Notes: generated by a model not told the origin, from the letters alone. Counted from the stretch's first letter, positions 33,592 through 46,774 are shown. The stretch is 64,000 nt of DNA from Nissolia schottii (GCA_003254905.1 QANU01085255.1:655624-719623), one strand, 5' to 3'. Numbers and translations: made by a program.

Positions 33592-36500
33592 ATGTTCCAT
33601 AAGAGTCTTCCTTTTCACAAAATGATGGGCTGCTGTAGTTGCTTTGGGCTCATCAAGAAACCAAAACGTGAAAGGGGTAAGCATGGCATCAAGAACTTTC
33701 TCTCCCGGGACCTTTTGTTTGATGGAGAAACTGAAGATGATGATGCCTCGTATAATGGTGACTTCACTAGTAATACCACCAGTGGAGATGATAGTGAGGG
33801 GCAACCGCAGGCCTTCCGTTCCGAGGAAATTTTGAACTTGAGAGCAGAGAAAGACATGGTTTGTAGGCGGTTTCCTGTTAAGGAAACTCACAAACTTGTT
33901 CGCTCAGAGGTAATTGTGGGTATGACTTTATTGTTTTTGCTGTAAAAGTGGTTTCAAAGTGCATTAGTTTGATATGTGAATGATTTTGAGTTCAATATTG
34001 GTGAAAAGTGCACTCATTGTACTTTGATTTCCTTATGGAGTGATGCATAATTTAATATATGTCAGAAGAACTCTCGTCAACTTTTGATGGAGTGATGCAT
34101 GTCATTTGGTTTTCCTATACTACTTTTAGTACTTTTGTTGAGGCTGAAATTTGAATATTTTTTGGTAATTTTGTCTTCTTAGCTGTAGCTTTGTTCTGTG
34201 TTTCTTCTCTTGTAACCTTAAATCTCCAGAGTTTTTATCCTGTATGTTAGTCTTAGTGTTGAATTGCATGTAATTTAAGTTCATCGTTTGTCTGATATCT
34301 GAATAGTTATTTGTTTCTTCTTTTGTGTCAGAAGCACCATTTTAATGTTATTGTCCTTTCAGGATGAAGATGGGAACAAGATGATTAATGAGTATGTTCG
34401 AGAGTACAAGATTGGTTTTGGTAGCTATGGCAAAGTGGTAAGTGTGATGTTTGTGGAATTATGCATTCTCTGTTCTCAATGAACAGTAAAAAATCGCTTT
34501 CCTAAGCCCCTTTCGATTATAATACGTTTCAGGCTCTCTATCGAAGTTATGTAGATGGAAAGCATTATGCAATTAAGGTAAGGACACTTTTTGGCATGGG
34601 TTGGCTGTTTACTTCATGGTAGCAAATACGAGCATGGTTTTTTTGTTACAGGGAAGTAGTAAACATTCTTGATATAGGGAGGTATGTCATAGGTAGATAG
34701 TTGCACTAGCTAGTTTGACTGAGTAGTTACAGACTCTATTTTAGGAGACTAAAAACAACTCACGAAACAATCAAAGGCTTACTGCCACATGCTTTTTGTA
34801 CAATGTTATTCTCGAGATAAGGGTATGGTTTGTCATTTATTGAGTATTGGCGTTAAAATTTTTGGAACCACAGGCCTTTCATAAGTCTCATTTACTGAAG
34901 CTTCGAGTTGCACCCTCTGAGACTGCCATGACTGATGTTCTACGTGAGGTATGTTTGTTTTTAATGTTTTATTTTCTTTGTTGAACATTGGATAGGGGAG
35001 GGGAGGTTGTCATGTTCAAATGCACATTGGTTTCTTTTTAATATTTTCAACTATAGTGAATATATCGGATTTGTTCAACACATTGCTTATTCCCTAGTGG
35101 CTACTGCTTTATATGGCAGTTTATGGAAACTACTTACTTACTTTGAAGCTCCTAGATTTCCATTGCCGTTCTTATGGCATCTACTGTCATCTTAGATTTT
35201 ATTACACTATAGTCATTCATATAGGCCAGTTTTATAAAACAGAAAGAGTTTTTCTTTTGCCAATGATTTACATTTCGGTTTAGCATTTTATAAATATATA
35301 TTGACAATATTTTTTCTTTTGCCATGATTTCTTTTAATGCGTGCTTTTCTTCCAGGTTTTTGTATTTTGTGATTTATTGCATTCATTTACTAGATTGTTT
35401 TAGCTGTTCTTTACTGATCTGCAGTAAGTGAAAAAAACACGAATACTTTATTTTCAGGTACTTATAATGAAAATGCTGGAACATCCTAATATAGTCAATC
35501 TCGTTGAGGTGATTGATGACCCAGATTCAGATGACTTCTACATGGGTACTCATGACTAGTTTCTTCTTGGTTTTGTTATTTAGTGATTGGCTGCTTCTCC
35601 TGAAGTTTCTACATATATATTTGAGCCTCAAGTTTGAATAAGAATCTTCTTGAAATTCTATGCTTAACCGCTAATCTTTTCCTGTGCAGTACTAGAATAT
35701 GTAGAAGGCAAATGGGTTTGTGAGGGTTCAGGTCGTGGTTGTGCCTTAGGTGAAGAGATTGTTAGGAAATACCTGCGTGATATAGTCTCGGGATTAACAT
35801 ATCTCCATGCTCATGTATGATCTCTCAACCAATTTTTCTGAGGTTTAGACTCAGTTCTCTCTCTCCCCTCTTCCAACGGGCACACACCACACACAAACAC
35901 TCCTATGCCTCTGATCATATGCCTATAGTTTTTGTAGTGTGTGTTATTTTAATTGAAGTATTTCACATTTTTTACGATTCTTTATTTTCAATTAAAGCAC
36001 TTTTATGAATGGAATAACAGAACCAGACACCTGTAAATTGTTAGTTGGAGAAGTAGAAGTTAATGTGCATTAGCCCGCATGCTTTTGAAATTTGTTTTTC
36101 TAAGGCTGTCAACAAGTACACACTTTGCATATCAACGAAAATATATTAGAGATATGTATGCTCAACATAAATTTTAAGAAACTTCTTAACGGACAAAAGA
36201 ACCTGATGGACAATTCATTTGCCGTAGATTATCAGGCTTATTCATGTTAAATGTTTCGAAAGACTGTTACTATGGTGATTCTTTATTTGTTTGTTTGAAA
36301 AGCAGAATATAGTGCATGGGGATATCAAACCTGATAATCTGTTGGTTACTCGTCATGGTACAGTAAAGATAGGAGATTTCAGTGTCAGTCAGGCTTTTGA
36401 GGTATTGTAATTACAAAGCTCAAATTTAACTATGATATTTGAAAGATATGATATCTGATGAGCTCGCTCTCTAAATATTTGACATTATCTGTGCAAAGTG

Positions 36501-37495
36501 TAATGTATGGCATGGGATACATAACTTTTTTTCTGGTTGAAAATTGAAATATGATTGATTGAAAGATTAAAAAGCTGATGAATGTTCCCTTAAGTCCATA
36601 ACTACTTTTATTGAACGCGCATACTTGGTTTCATTTTACAGGACAATAATGATGAACTTCGCCGATCACCCGGCACTCCTGTTTTCACTGCGCCAGAATG
36701 TTGTTTAGGTTACATTTTTCTTCGCAATCATGTCAAGATACTTTGCTCTATGGAATCTTCGAAAATACATTTTCTCACTTCAGTTTTCTCTGCTGATATT
36801 GTTTAGGTCTTACGTACCATGGCAAAGCTTCAGACACATGGGCATTGGGAGTTACTTTGTACTGCATGATACTGGGTGAATACCCTTTTCTTGGAGACAC
36901 ACTTCAAGATACATATGACAAAGTACTAAATACATTCCCTCTAATATTATACATGAGAATAGATCCTCTCCTATCAAAAGATCACATGATCTTGTCATGT
37001 TCAGCAGACTTGGTCATGTGAAATTTTAACACGAGAGAATCCGCTCTCATTATATATACATAAACTTTCGTGTTACATGTTTTCAGCACATACTAAAAAA
37101 TCTCAGCACATTGTTTTCTTCTTTATCCAGATAGTCAATAATCCTATAGTACTCCCAGAAGATATTAACCCGCAGTTAAAGACCTTAATTGACGGACTAC
37201 TTTGCAAAGGTACATAACTTTTAATTCCTCTTTAAAGAATGACTACCCCAAAAAAAAGAAGAGAGAAATTGCTAATATATCCTTGTCAATTCTCAGTGTT
37301 CAGCATATTTTTTCCTCTATTTATGGACCTTAACCTTTTTTTGTCTGTGTTTGTGAAGACCCAAAAGCAAGGATGACGTTGGGTGATGTTGCGGAGAATA
37401 GCTGGGTTATTGAAGATGATGGCCCAATTACTAAGTACTCATGCTGGTGCAAACGGAAGAGCCTTGTGGAGGAAATGGAACAACAAGAGCTTTGA
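33592..37495 (+). CDS. GRIK: GRIK/SnAK-type protein kinase (SnRK1-activating kinase)
   Basis: Eleven coding exons: 33592-33909, 34363-34437, 34533-34577, 34874-34948, 35458-35545, 35690-35814, 36306-36401, 36642-36708, 36807-36922, 37131-37209, 37359-37495. They encode 406 residues, matching Arabidopsis GRIK1/2 length. Start 33592 gives the short leader before the Cys-rich CCSCF segment seen in that family; 33622 is the alternative. GRIKs phosphorylate the T-loop of SnRK1, the plant AMPK-like energy sensor. Visible are the glycine loop GFGSYGKV (124-131), ATP-binding Lys146, catalytic loop HGDIKPDN with Asp248 (Gly replaces the usual Arg), GDFS in place of DFG (265-268), and the activation segment SPGTPVFTAPE (283-293). 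The tail ends in CWCKRK and an acidic/Gln stretch. An N-terminal acidic region (about 45-75) precedes the kinase domain. Orthology to GRIK is clear; GRIK1 versus GRIK2 is not resolvable here. Confidence 0.94.
36953..37050. mobile_element. Small inverted-repeat element in GRIK intron 9
   Basis: The left end ATGAGAATAGATCCTCTCC and the reverse complement of the right end (ATGAGAGCGGATTCTCTC) form imperfect terminal inverted repeats around a 98-bp insert. It is probably a small MITE. The evidence is the inverted repeat alone. Confidence 0.4.
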
Positions 37496-37966
37496 AGAAA
37501 GGCCATTTGTTTTTGGGTTGGATCTCTTTATGTACAGTGAACAAGCCCACATTTACATACATATATCTCGAAGGAATCCTTGAAATTTAAGAGAAGGGGA
37601 AAAAAAAAAAAAACAGCTCATGTTGCCCACCATGATTAGCTGAGTCTCTGTCTTTTTTATTTTTTGTTGCATTAATCAATTAATTTATTCTTGTTTTGTG
37701 ATACATTTGGGGTTTAGGGACTCAAGATGACTTGTATACGGCCCTTTCCGCCATACAATCAGTTTTTGCTCAAGCATAAGTTGAATTAATGTCAGTTAAT
37801 ACTTTATAGAGTTTAATTTTTATAAAATTGTTATATTTCACTATATGCTTATTTTATATTATAGTATATACTCGGAGTGGTTAGATGGCCGTTTCTCACG
37901 TTTTGAGTTGTCATGTGGTTTACCTTAAACTTGAAACAATTTAAATTCAGAAAGCTTTTAACCTTT
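37496..37966. other. GRIK 3' flank
   Basis: 3' untranslated region and downstream flank of the kinase gene. An A-run at about 37599-37612 is followed by a T-rich tract. No other feature was seen. Confidence 0.5.
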
Positions 37967-37976
37967 AAAAATGCTT

Positions 37977-39176
37977 CTTCTTTTTTTTTTTCGTAGACAG
38001 AGGGGCTAAAGCCCAAAAGGAAAGAAAACAAAACTAGCCTCTACGAGACCACATGATCTGAATCAGATCATTCAAAAGTGATGTGCGAGTAGCCACCGGG
38101 GCCACATTAAAATAAGAGATCTCAAAGTTGTCAAGGTTGTGACTCAGATTAGCAAGACAATCAGCAACTCGGTTGGACTACCTGAAGACATGTTGAAGAT
38201 GCACCACCCAACTCCTTGTTAAAAGTTAGCGAATCCGAAATATAATCGAGGCTGCTGGGTGTAAGCGATTTTAACAGTTCTGGATAAGCTTTACACCACT
38301 TTGTGAATCGCAATCTACGCGCACTTGTTGAAAACCACCACGCCAAGCAATATTTAGTACATGTAAAATGCCCCACAACTTGGCTATGGTAATGGATGTC
38401 AAACCCAATTTGGTTGAGAAGCCTTTAACAAAACTTCCTGATTCATCTCTAATCAGACCCCCGCATATTGCACTGCCAGAGCTAAGCACCGAACCATCAC
38501 AGTTCGCTACCACCCATCCAAGTGAAGGGAAATGCCACCAAACCAGATGTTCCTCCGAGTTGGATAAGATAGGAGAAGAATAAGTATCAACCGGGAGAGA
38601 ATAATGCTTAAGCCTTAGACCACAAGAAAACTAAAGATCACCAATGCTAGGGGAAGAGTTATTAAAAATAAAATCATTACGAATGTACCAGAGATAATGA
38701 AGGGCCAAGCCAAACACCGAACGCCATTGCTGGTCACCGTACCAACCAAAACGATGGCCTAGCTTCAGATTTTCTCTAAGCCATGTATGCAGGGATGCGC
38801 TGAAAAATTTGTACCAACAAGAGGGATGCAATAATCTCTTCCAAAATATCGATATTACCTCACAATCTCGAAAGCCATGCAGAGTGGTCTCCATAGCATG
38901 ATTAGAGCATCGAGGGCAGGAGCTATCCAAAAAAAGATGACGACTCACGATTCGCATTAGTCAGTAAAGCTTCTCTGGAAACCAGATAGAGGAAGGATTT
39001 CACCCGCTCAACTCCCTTGCACTTCCAAATTAACCTGAAAAGGGGATCTCTGATGTGTATGGAATCCTCACTCGATAGAGTGGAATAAGCAGATTTAATA
39101 GAGAAGGAGCCATCATGGCCAGGAGCCCAGACAACATAATCATCGCCTAGACTAGGGGAAGGGGAATGGATAGCTA
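37977..39176 (-). mobile_element. 5'-truncated LINE with 10-bp target-site duplication
   Basis: Same family as 23504-24546, also on the minus strand, but extending further 5'. Visible are a linker (DDYVVWAPGHDGSFSIKSAY), the zf-RVT domain (KGVERVKSFLYLVSREALLT, CPRCSNHAMETTLHGFRDC), then RNase H with NCDGSV, AKLWGIL (Glu replaced by Lys), VDCDSQSG and VADCLA. A stop codon again precedes VADCLA. The A-tail appears as a T-run at about 37980-37991. AAAAATGCTT flanks both ends (37967-37976 and 39177-39186), a convincing 10-bp target-site duplication. Frameshifts and stops make it non-functional. Confidence 0.85.
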
Positions 39177-39186
39177 AAAAATGCTT

Positions 39187-39329
39187 TTTAAACATATATG
39201 AACATATATATAAAAAGTGTCTACGTTATTTTATACGTTTAAATAGTAAAATTGTTCAACTTCTAAAGATAATAGGGGTTTTAACATTTATGTGGTTTTG
39301 GGAGGGAAAAATTCCCAAAATATGGGTTA
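39187..39329. other. Short spacer
   Basis: Sequence between the LINE and the palindromic element; nothing recognised. Confidence 0.4.
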
Positions 39330-39524
39330 GAATGAGAAATTACAAAAATATGGGGTAAATTTCTGAAATCGCCATAGGGGATGGCAATTTCAGAGTCTGA
39401 AATCGCCGCCCCCTGTGGCGATTTCAAACTTTAAAAAAATAAAAAATAAAAAAAATTCAAATGCCTGAAATCACCATAGGGGGTGGCGATTTCAGACAAG
39501 AAACCCATACATTCGTAATTTTTT
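39330..39524. mobile_element. Palindromic element with three hairpins (MITE or MULE-related)
   Basis: Three hairpins occur in 135 bases. A has TCTGAAATCGCCA at 39362-39374 facing TGGCAATTTCAGA at 39382-39394. B has TCTGAAATCGCC at 39396-39407 facing GGCGATTTCAAA at 39417-39428. C has CCTGAAATCACCA at 39464-39476 facing TGGCGATTTCAGA at 39484-39496. Flanks AAATTACAAAAATATGGG and, in reverse complement, AAATTACGAATGTATGGG extend the whole into one larger inverted repeat. It is non-coding. The borders and any target duplication are uncertain. Confidence 0.6.
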
Positions 39525-39563
39525 TGAATGGATCATATTATGAGAATACAAATGTATTGAGAC

Positions 39564-39566
<3 letters not shown>

Positions 39567-39625
<59 letters not shown>
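39567..39625. repeat. Compound (CA)n(TA)n microsatellite
   Basis: About nine CA dinucleotides followed by more than twenty TA dinucleotides, ending at about 39625. A simple sequence repeat, likely polymorphic. Confidence 0.95.
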
Positions 39626-39627
<2 letters not shown>

Positions 39628-42600
39628 AAAATCCTCTTAATCTTACGGTGCATTTTTGCCAACCCATGGAAGAAGGCCCAATTGGGTTGCATCACCAACT
39701 ACTCCCGTGATGATGCGTGTCCATCTTTTGACCTTTTTCTTTTGCATTGGTAACAATAACAAAATTAAATTAATAACTATGCTTGGCAATGAGCACAAGA
39801 AGGTGCTTTCTTTCTCAATTCTAAATTGTGATTGGGGCAGAGCTGTGCTCTAGCATATGTACTCATTACTTTTTAATCTGCTTTGGGGGTGAGAACTGAA
39901 AATCTTCCCCAACTCATAAAAAAAAGAAACAAAGCAATTTGTAAAAACCAATAGAATATTGCAAATAATGTTTGGGAGGAGATATAAAGTTGTTATTCGT
40001 TGCACTTGCATCACTTTTGTGTTCTCATCGTTTTCGTAAACGCGTTGTACTCTTTGAAAAAGTCTTTGTTCCTCCTCCACGCAAAATAGACAAAAAGTAA
40101 GGTGCAGTTTTTTTTGTCTTTGTTACATAGTCACCACCACAACCTTTTTTTTCACGTAACCAAAGTGAGAAATAGTTGATTCAAAAATTTTAAGTGATTA
40201 TATGTTTAAAATTTAGGATTAAATATTTTATATTTAATTAAAGAAGAATGAATCTTTGTCGTTCAACCATACTTCCCGAGTCACCACAACCCTTTGCGCA
40301 TGCATTCTATTATTATTTTTATTTTATTTTATTTTATTTTAATATTTTTGGTTTGTCGAATTTGACTTGCAATTTCATTCAAATTCTTCGACCATATATA
40401 TAACTATATATAGTTCAATTTTCCACGGCTTTCTCTCTGGCAGTACCAAATTTTGAAGCCGGTGCATGAAGCAAAATTAGTTCCTAACATTTGAGTTTAA
40501 AAGCCGAAAAAAACGTGCATTTTGGTCACAAAGAAAAATGGTTCCTTATCAAAATCAAAATTAAACAGTAGCTTCTTTTTTTTCCTCCGTGATTAGCTTC
40601 ACACGGCATCATTGCTTGTCAACACACACACAATGTCACATGGACTTCATTTGAATTAATTATTGAAGATTATCTTATCTATTATTAATTAATGTGTGAC
40701 TAATCTTTGGTTTGTCAATTTTTTTTGTTTTTAAAAAGAAAAATGTGTTAGGAGTAAAGAAAAGGGTCGTGGTGGGGGGCGGGGGAGCGATATAGAATAT
40801 TATTATTAAGTGTACACCGTTGTTATTGGGCTATTGGTGGAAGTGAATAAGGAAATATATGCGAAACAATCTATTATCTATGTGCTGTTGTCGTGATAAG
40901 GGTGCAAGTACAGAATAAAGAAGACGACTCGTGTCAGCATAATCAAGATTCCCTGCACACAGTTACCATGATAATAACTGTGATTATAAATTAGAATGAA
41001 TTCAATATCAACAAACCAAGTAGTTGATTACCAACTACGAGATGTGATGTAATAGCAGATTATCTTATTTGTTAATCATAGGGTGAGGATTTAATTGTTA
41101 CTTACAAGAATAAAAAAATGCGTAAGTTTAATTATTACAAGGAGATTAATTTACGTTTAAAGGCGAATAATACCTTAGTGGACAAAAAAAAAGTAGTTGA
41201 TTATTTTATTAACAAAATGAGAAAATCTAGTCTTCTTTCCTTTAAGATAAGATAGTTTGATCTTTACTAGTTCCTTCGAGCATCTCTAATGAAAAATCTC
41301 ATTCAATTTCAAATTTTATTACATAGCATATTAATATTTGTAAGTTAATGTATCACAAAAATAAAATTGTTTTAAAAATGAGACTCTTTTCTCTAATAAA
41401 AGATAGCTAGAGACTGAATATTTTTCTCTTTTTGTCTCAATTTTTTCATTCTAATGATAAAATTAAAAGTAAAACTTACATGAAAAAAGAATTGAGACTT
41501 AAAAAACTTTCATTGAAAATGTTTTTACACTATAGTCTAAACTATTCTATTAATAGGACTAAGTAATTTAGCTTGGGTGATGTGTTTGTCTATTCTAATA
41601 GAGAGGGTTTTTTTTTTTTTTTTTTTTGACAAGATAAATTTGCCTATTTTTTATTAACATTGTGTTTGTATAGAATCTCACTTTATTTAAAGGTTCAAGT
41701 GTCTAGCGTTTTAAATAATTTAAGATTTTAAATAGACATTTAAGTCTTGGAAAATACTTTGTCCTATGATATCTTGGTCGGGGGGCTTTATAGACTCACC
41801 ATTACAAATCTCAATCTCAAGTAAACATCTACTTAATTGGATTATCTAACTGACAGACACAATAGTCACGAGAACGAATCATCACCTTGACAAAGAGTTG
41901 TTAAATTACAATATGGAACACCAAAAAAAATAATTAATGTAGACCCTCCGATCCAATTCTAAAATAAATTGATCTTGGTCCATAGCAACTTTCCAATTAA
42001 CCACTCGTACGATCATCATATTAACTTTAGATAGTATAGTGATAATTCGTCGGATATTTATTTGGAGTTTTCGTGGCAGTGTACAGAGATCTGATCCACT
42101 CATGTTGAGCTTGGATCGCAATACATAAGTACTATTTTTCTTTTTGTGTTAAATTTTATCTCCCACCATCCATCAATAAAATGAATCTCATGCATGTATG
42201 ACGTAAACAAAAAATTAATTGTGAGTGATGAGATGTAATGAGAAATAACATAAAATTTACTTGAGACAATCATTTATATTTTTATCACCTTTATTTTTAT
42301 ATATAAAATAAACAATTTTAAAAAATAAGTAGACAATATTGGTAAGCATAGGGTGCCTAGCAGTGTTGCAAGTACGATCTGTAACAGGTGTGACAATTCT
42401 ACCTGGACTGACCAAATATGACTCCACGACATTCGGCGCCGCAGAGAGAGAGAGAGAAGTTTTCAGATTATTTATTTGTCTATTATTAGAAGGGATAAAA
42501 AAAGATGGAAAAGAATAAAAAGCTAGTGAGATGATGGTGGAAATGACGTTGACGTGAAAGCGAAACTTGAACAGAAATGGACAGGATCGACATGAAACAT

Positions 42601-43461
42601 GTGGCTTGTAGTGTTCCAAACTAGATTTAGCAGAATAAAAGATGTGATAAGATTGTTATTTTTAGTTCCTCATTAGTCTTGTATTTGTTTGACACATGAT
42701 TTGATAATGAATATTGTCATGGCATTAATGGATTTTCTTTTATAATTATATGATGAGACTCTCTCTTGTTTAGGTATATATATAGAGAGAGAGAGAGAGA
42801 GACCTTCATGATTTGAGGCGAATGCATAGCAAGCGTTTGTTTTTAACCGATTATGGAATGTTTGGGTTAGATTTTGGACATTCTCAAATCATGATCTTAG
42901 AAATGAAACGGTGAGATTTTGTTTCAAATAGTATTTATTATTCATGTAAATGTAATCAAATTATTTTTAGGGTTTAACTAATTAACAAGTGCTCCAAAGA
43001 ATTTATATGACACTTGTTAAAAGAAGAAAAAAGAAATAAAAGTTTTGATTGAAAATGTGGGATTTTAAAAGTTTGAGTGCATTAAATACATTAAAAATAA
43101 TTTAAAAAAAATTCATTTTACTTTTTTATTAGATCGTGTTATTCAAATTCTTTGTAATAATGATACATGAGAGATAATATATGAAGATTTCAAAAGTTTC
43201 TTTTTTTTATTCAGATAGATAGTAGGGGAATTTTTTATCCACCTTATAACTCTAATTTGGATTCTTCTGTTGCATTTAGTGCAAAAACAACCATTAAATT
43301 ATAAGTTCAACCGTTCTGAAGTCATTTTTATAGCAAGCAAAATAGATAAACATTTTTTGACTCTTTGCTAAAAATTAATAAACACGCAACATTCTATTCT
43401 ATATATTATAATTTTAATTTATTCAAAGTGGTATATCATTATTAATTTGTATTTAATTTGG
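39626..43461. other. Intergenic spacer
   Basis: AT-rich sequence of nearly 4 kb with no gene recognised. It contains a T-run at 41609-41627 and a (GA)n run at about 42784-42803. A weak inverted similarity between about 41278 and 41520 (CATCTCTAATGAAAAATCTC versus the opposite strand near 41500) may be an old MITE. The short open frames show no domains. Confidence 0.5.
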
Positions 43462-43612
43462 ATGCACTGACAATGTAAAAATCTTTACACATATGTCCAA
43501 TCAAGTTATTTCATTTAAATGACATTTTAAGTAGTAGATGTGACAATCAACTATACAGGCTGATGTGTCGATATATGATTGAATAACAATGTAAAACTTC
43601 TTTGCACATTGT
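43462..43612. mobile_element. MITE-like inverted repeat abutting an LTR
   Basis: The left side GCACTGACAATGTAAAAATC, with ACACATATGTCCAATCA, and the right side, read in reverse complement as CAACAATGTGCAAAGAAG with TTTTACATTGTTATTCAATCA, are inverted copies with gaps. Elements starting TGCACTGACAGTGTAAAA are common in legume introns and spacers. The borders are approximate. Confidence 0.45.
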
Positions 43613-45070
43613 TGTTGAAAGCCTAATTACTCAACTCTCTGTGTTTGTTTTCCTATTTACTGTCTTGCTTTCAAATCCTCAAGGGATTCAATTGCAGTAC
43701 AGCGGAAGGGTTGTCGTCTTCTAGGACTGATGTTTAAAAGTCGTATTTTGATTTGTGTTACTTAAGCAATAGAAAAGTAGTTGGTTTATCTGTTGTTTGA
43801 GAAATTTATAAAGAAAGCAATTAAGAAAGTAAATAGCAAATTGAGTTGAGTAGTATACAATAAATAAAGTTGTCGGGATTTGATTTGTAATATTACTCTT
43901 ACGTATCCAATAACCTTATAAATATGATCTATGAATTCTTGATTTTATCGCCACTAGTTCTTATCTTAAATCACCTATGTCTAGCAAGTTAAGATTACTC
44001 AATTCTCAATGTTATTTTGCCAATATCTTGCACAATTTAACAAAGCAAATTGGCATTATTCCGAATGCTAAAGCGACTAATTCCCAATTCTAATTCTAGA
44101 AATTAGGCATATTAGATGATTTGATCTAGTCCCAACTTAACGAATGCAATTTTCATTCACAAACAATCAAGTTTAGATTCAAGCTTAGGATAGCTAAGTT
44201 AAACATTGATTTGATTCCAACTTAATGATGCAGTTTTCACTTACAACAATCAAGTTTCAAAACAAGATTTAGATAGCTAACTAGAGCAAGCATTAAGAGC
44301 AAGATCAATTCATTAAGATCATGGAATATCATAGATGCATATATAAGAAAGTTAAGACGAATACATTCAAGCAATACAGCTCATCAAATCCCAACAATAG
44401 GAAAGTTAACTATCCATAGTCATGGATAAATTACAAGCTTACTGAATCACTAAGGAAAGCAAGACAATCGGTGGACGATGGGGCAGCCTTTCCACGCCAC
44501 GGTGAACAACGATCCTCGGAATCTTTTCCCTTTACTCCTTGGGACAACCTCTCTAGTTCCTAATCTCTCCTTTCTGCTCTAGGCTTGAGCTCTATGAAAA
44601 TATGACTGAATTGAAGTGAATTGGATGCTTTTGAAGTGGAGTGCTCGTGCCCTTTATAAGAAAATTTTAGAGGGTACGCTGAGCGGTCTGCTATAATTTC
44701 TTCGCCATGAAGATTTGTTAGTTCTGAAAGGTGGCTCTGACATTATCTTGTCAGAGCGCTGAGCGGTTTGCAGTGCGGCTGCAGGGGTTGCTTCACGCTT
44801 AAGTTACTTCACTCTGAAGTAACATACCACTGAGCGGGTGCAGTGGACTGCTGAACGACTGCAACTTAGTTTGTTCCTTCACCGCTTTGTTGCTTCTCAG
44901 CTCTTTTGTTCCTTGTTTCTCATTCCCGTGGGATTTATCTTTGAATTTCACCCTTTTATAATATTTGTATTCATCTTTAACTTATGCTAAATTCCTACAA
45001 AAGTGGGAAAATTGGTTAGTGAATTCATATTAAGTGTCCTTTTAACCAATGAAAATACTAAAATATGACA
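43613..45070 (-). mobile_element. Probable solo LTR, minus orientation
   Basis: The block runs from TGTTGAAAGCC (43613) to AAATATGACA (45070), i.e. TGT..ACA ends. On the minus strand a TATA box (TTCTTATAAAGGGCACGAGC, about 44653-44672) lies about 400 bases into the block, followed by a GC-richer leader, as in an LTR U3-R junction. Flanking pentamers (ATTGT, ATTAG) match only partly, so a target duplication is not proven. No internal retroelement genes adjoin it, which suggests a solo LTR. Confidence 0.5.
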
Positions 45071-46773
45071 ATTAGCAATTCTCAGTAAATTCCAAATAAA
45101 TCCTATCAATTTATCTCGTGCATGTTAACATCTATAATAACAATTTAGCTCAAAAATTCAGATAAAAGGAAGAAAAGAAAAACAATTTAGGTCCAAAATT
45201 ATCTATTATATGTATGGCAGTTTTGCTCCAATATATAAGCTCACTAGCTATCTTTGGTCTAGTTTAGTTTATGAAGGTTTTTATTGATAAATAATTTGAT
45301 AGTTAAACTAATATTGCTAAACTTTTGTTCAACTATGTAAGCATGCATTTGAAAGAGGAAAAAAAAGAAGAATAAGTTGCAAGAAAAAGGATTATGTTTC
45401 GTTTTTGTCTTTACTCAGCATGAACTCTCAATTGTTACCCTTTGCTTAAGAGTCACGTTTCTTTAAACATATAGTTTTTGGGGACACTAATACTTCTATA
45501 TGAGTGGGCTGTTGTATCACAACCTTAGCTTGATTCTACTTACTTATATATGGCAGTGAAATTAATCGTCCTTTGAAAAACGATAGGGGCCATTAATACT
45601 TATACAGTTTTAAGGGTATAGGGTGTGACATAGTGATGGCTCACATTGTTTTTTAAGCATATGGTTGGAATTCGATCCTCACCAATAAAAATAAAAAAAT
45701 ATTTTATGACCAATAATTTATCACTTTATATGAGTTCAACTATTGCGAGAGGATTAATCACTACTATTGATAATCAACACCTTAGATGCACGTTGAAGGG
45801 ATTAGTTAGGGTTTGATTTCGTTGTATCACCTAGCTAGAATGCTTTTAAGAAGTGGCATAACGAAGGCCGTTCCCTATTTTTTTTTAATTTTATTTTCTT
45901 TAAGGGGAAAATTTCACGTTCACATATACTACATCACATGGTTCACCCCATTGTTGGAATAAAGAAAACGTATTAGATTCTCTTACACAGTCTCATGTTG
46001 CTATTAGTTTTGCCGATTTCCCCATTTTTCCTATTTTAGCATTGACATAAAAATTATATATGAAAATATATTTGCTGTCCATCTTAATTTGTTATCTTTC
46101 AATCGTGTCTACGTGCTACGTTCATGCATATGCTTTGCCAAATCACTTTAGAGTAAGTGTGAATTATATTTACTATGTGACTAGGAATAATTATTCAGTT
46201 GATAAGATGGAATGTCAGTAGTTGTTGTATGAAGAAACGAAAAAACAAACAAAAACAAGGAATAAAACTTTCGGAGGAGAGGGGTAGAGATTGATTCTCC
46301 AATCAGAAAATTCCTCACGGCATGCTCTTCATAATTATATTTTTGCTTATATGGTTTTTTTAAAAAATAGATATAATTTTTGGGGTCAGACATATTATAT
46401 CTCCTTCAATAAAATATGAACACAATTTTTTTAACTTATCTTGTGATACAGAATTAAGAGATATATTATTTAAGCTATTAGGTCGCGCCACCTTTATTTA
46501 TATGGTTCTCTTAGATTGATTCTATTATATTGGAAAATTATAAGATTATTTTGATGTCAGAAAGGTACACATGGAACATTAAATTAGGATAGTTTCTTAT
46601 AACAAGTGTATGATTAAGATAATGTAGGTAATTAATTTGTAGATAAAAAACTTAATTAGGCCTCCGAACAATTTTGTTAAATTAGTTCGTGAAAATCAAA
46701 TAAGTGAAGAAAGTTAAAATAGTGACATCACATCATCATTTTACCAAAATTTTACGTTGTAGAGTAAAGCATT

Positions 46774-46774
<1 letters not shown>
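45071..46774. other. Intergenic spacer
   Basis: AT-rich sequence without a recognised gene, RNA or transposon border. Confidence 0.5.
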
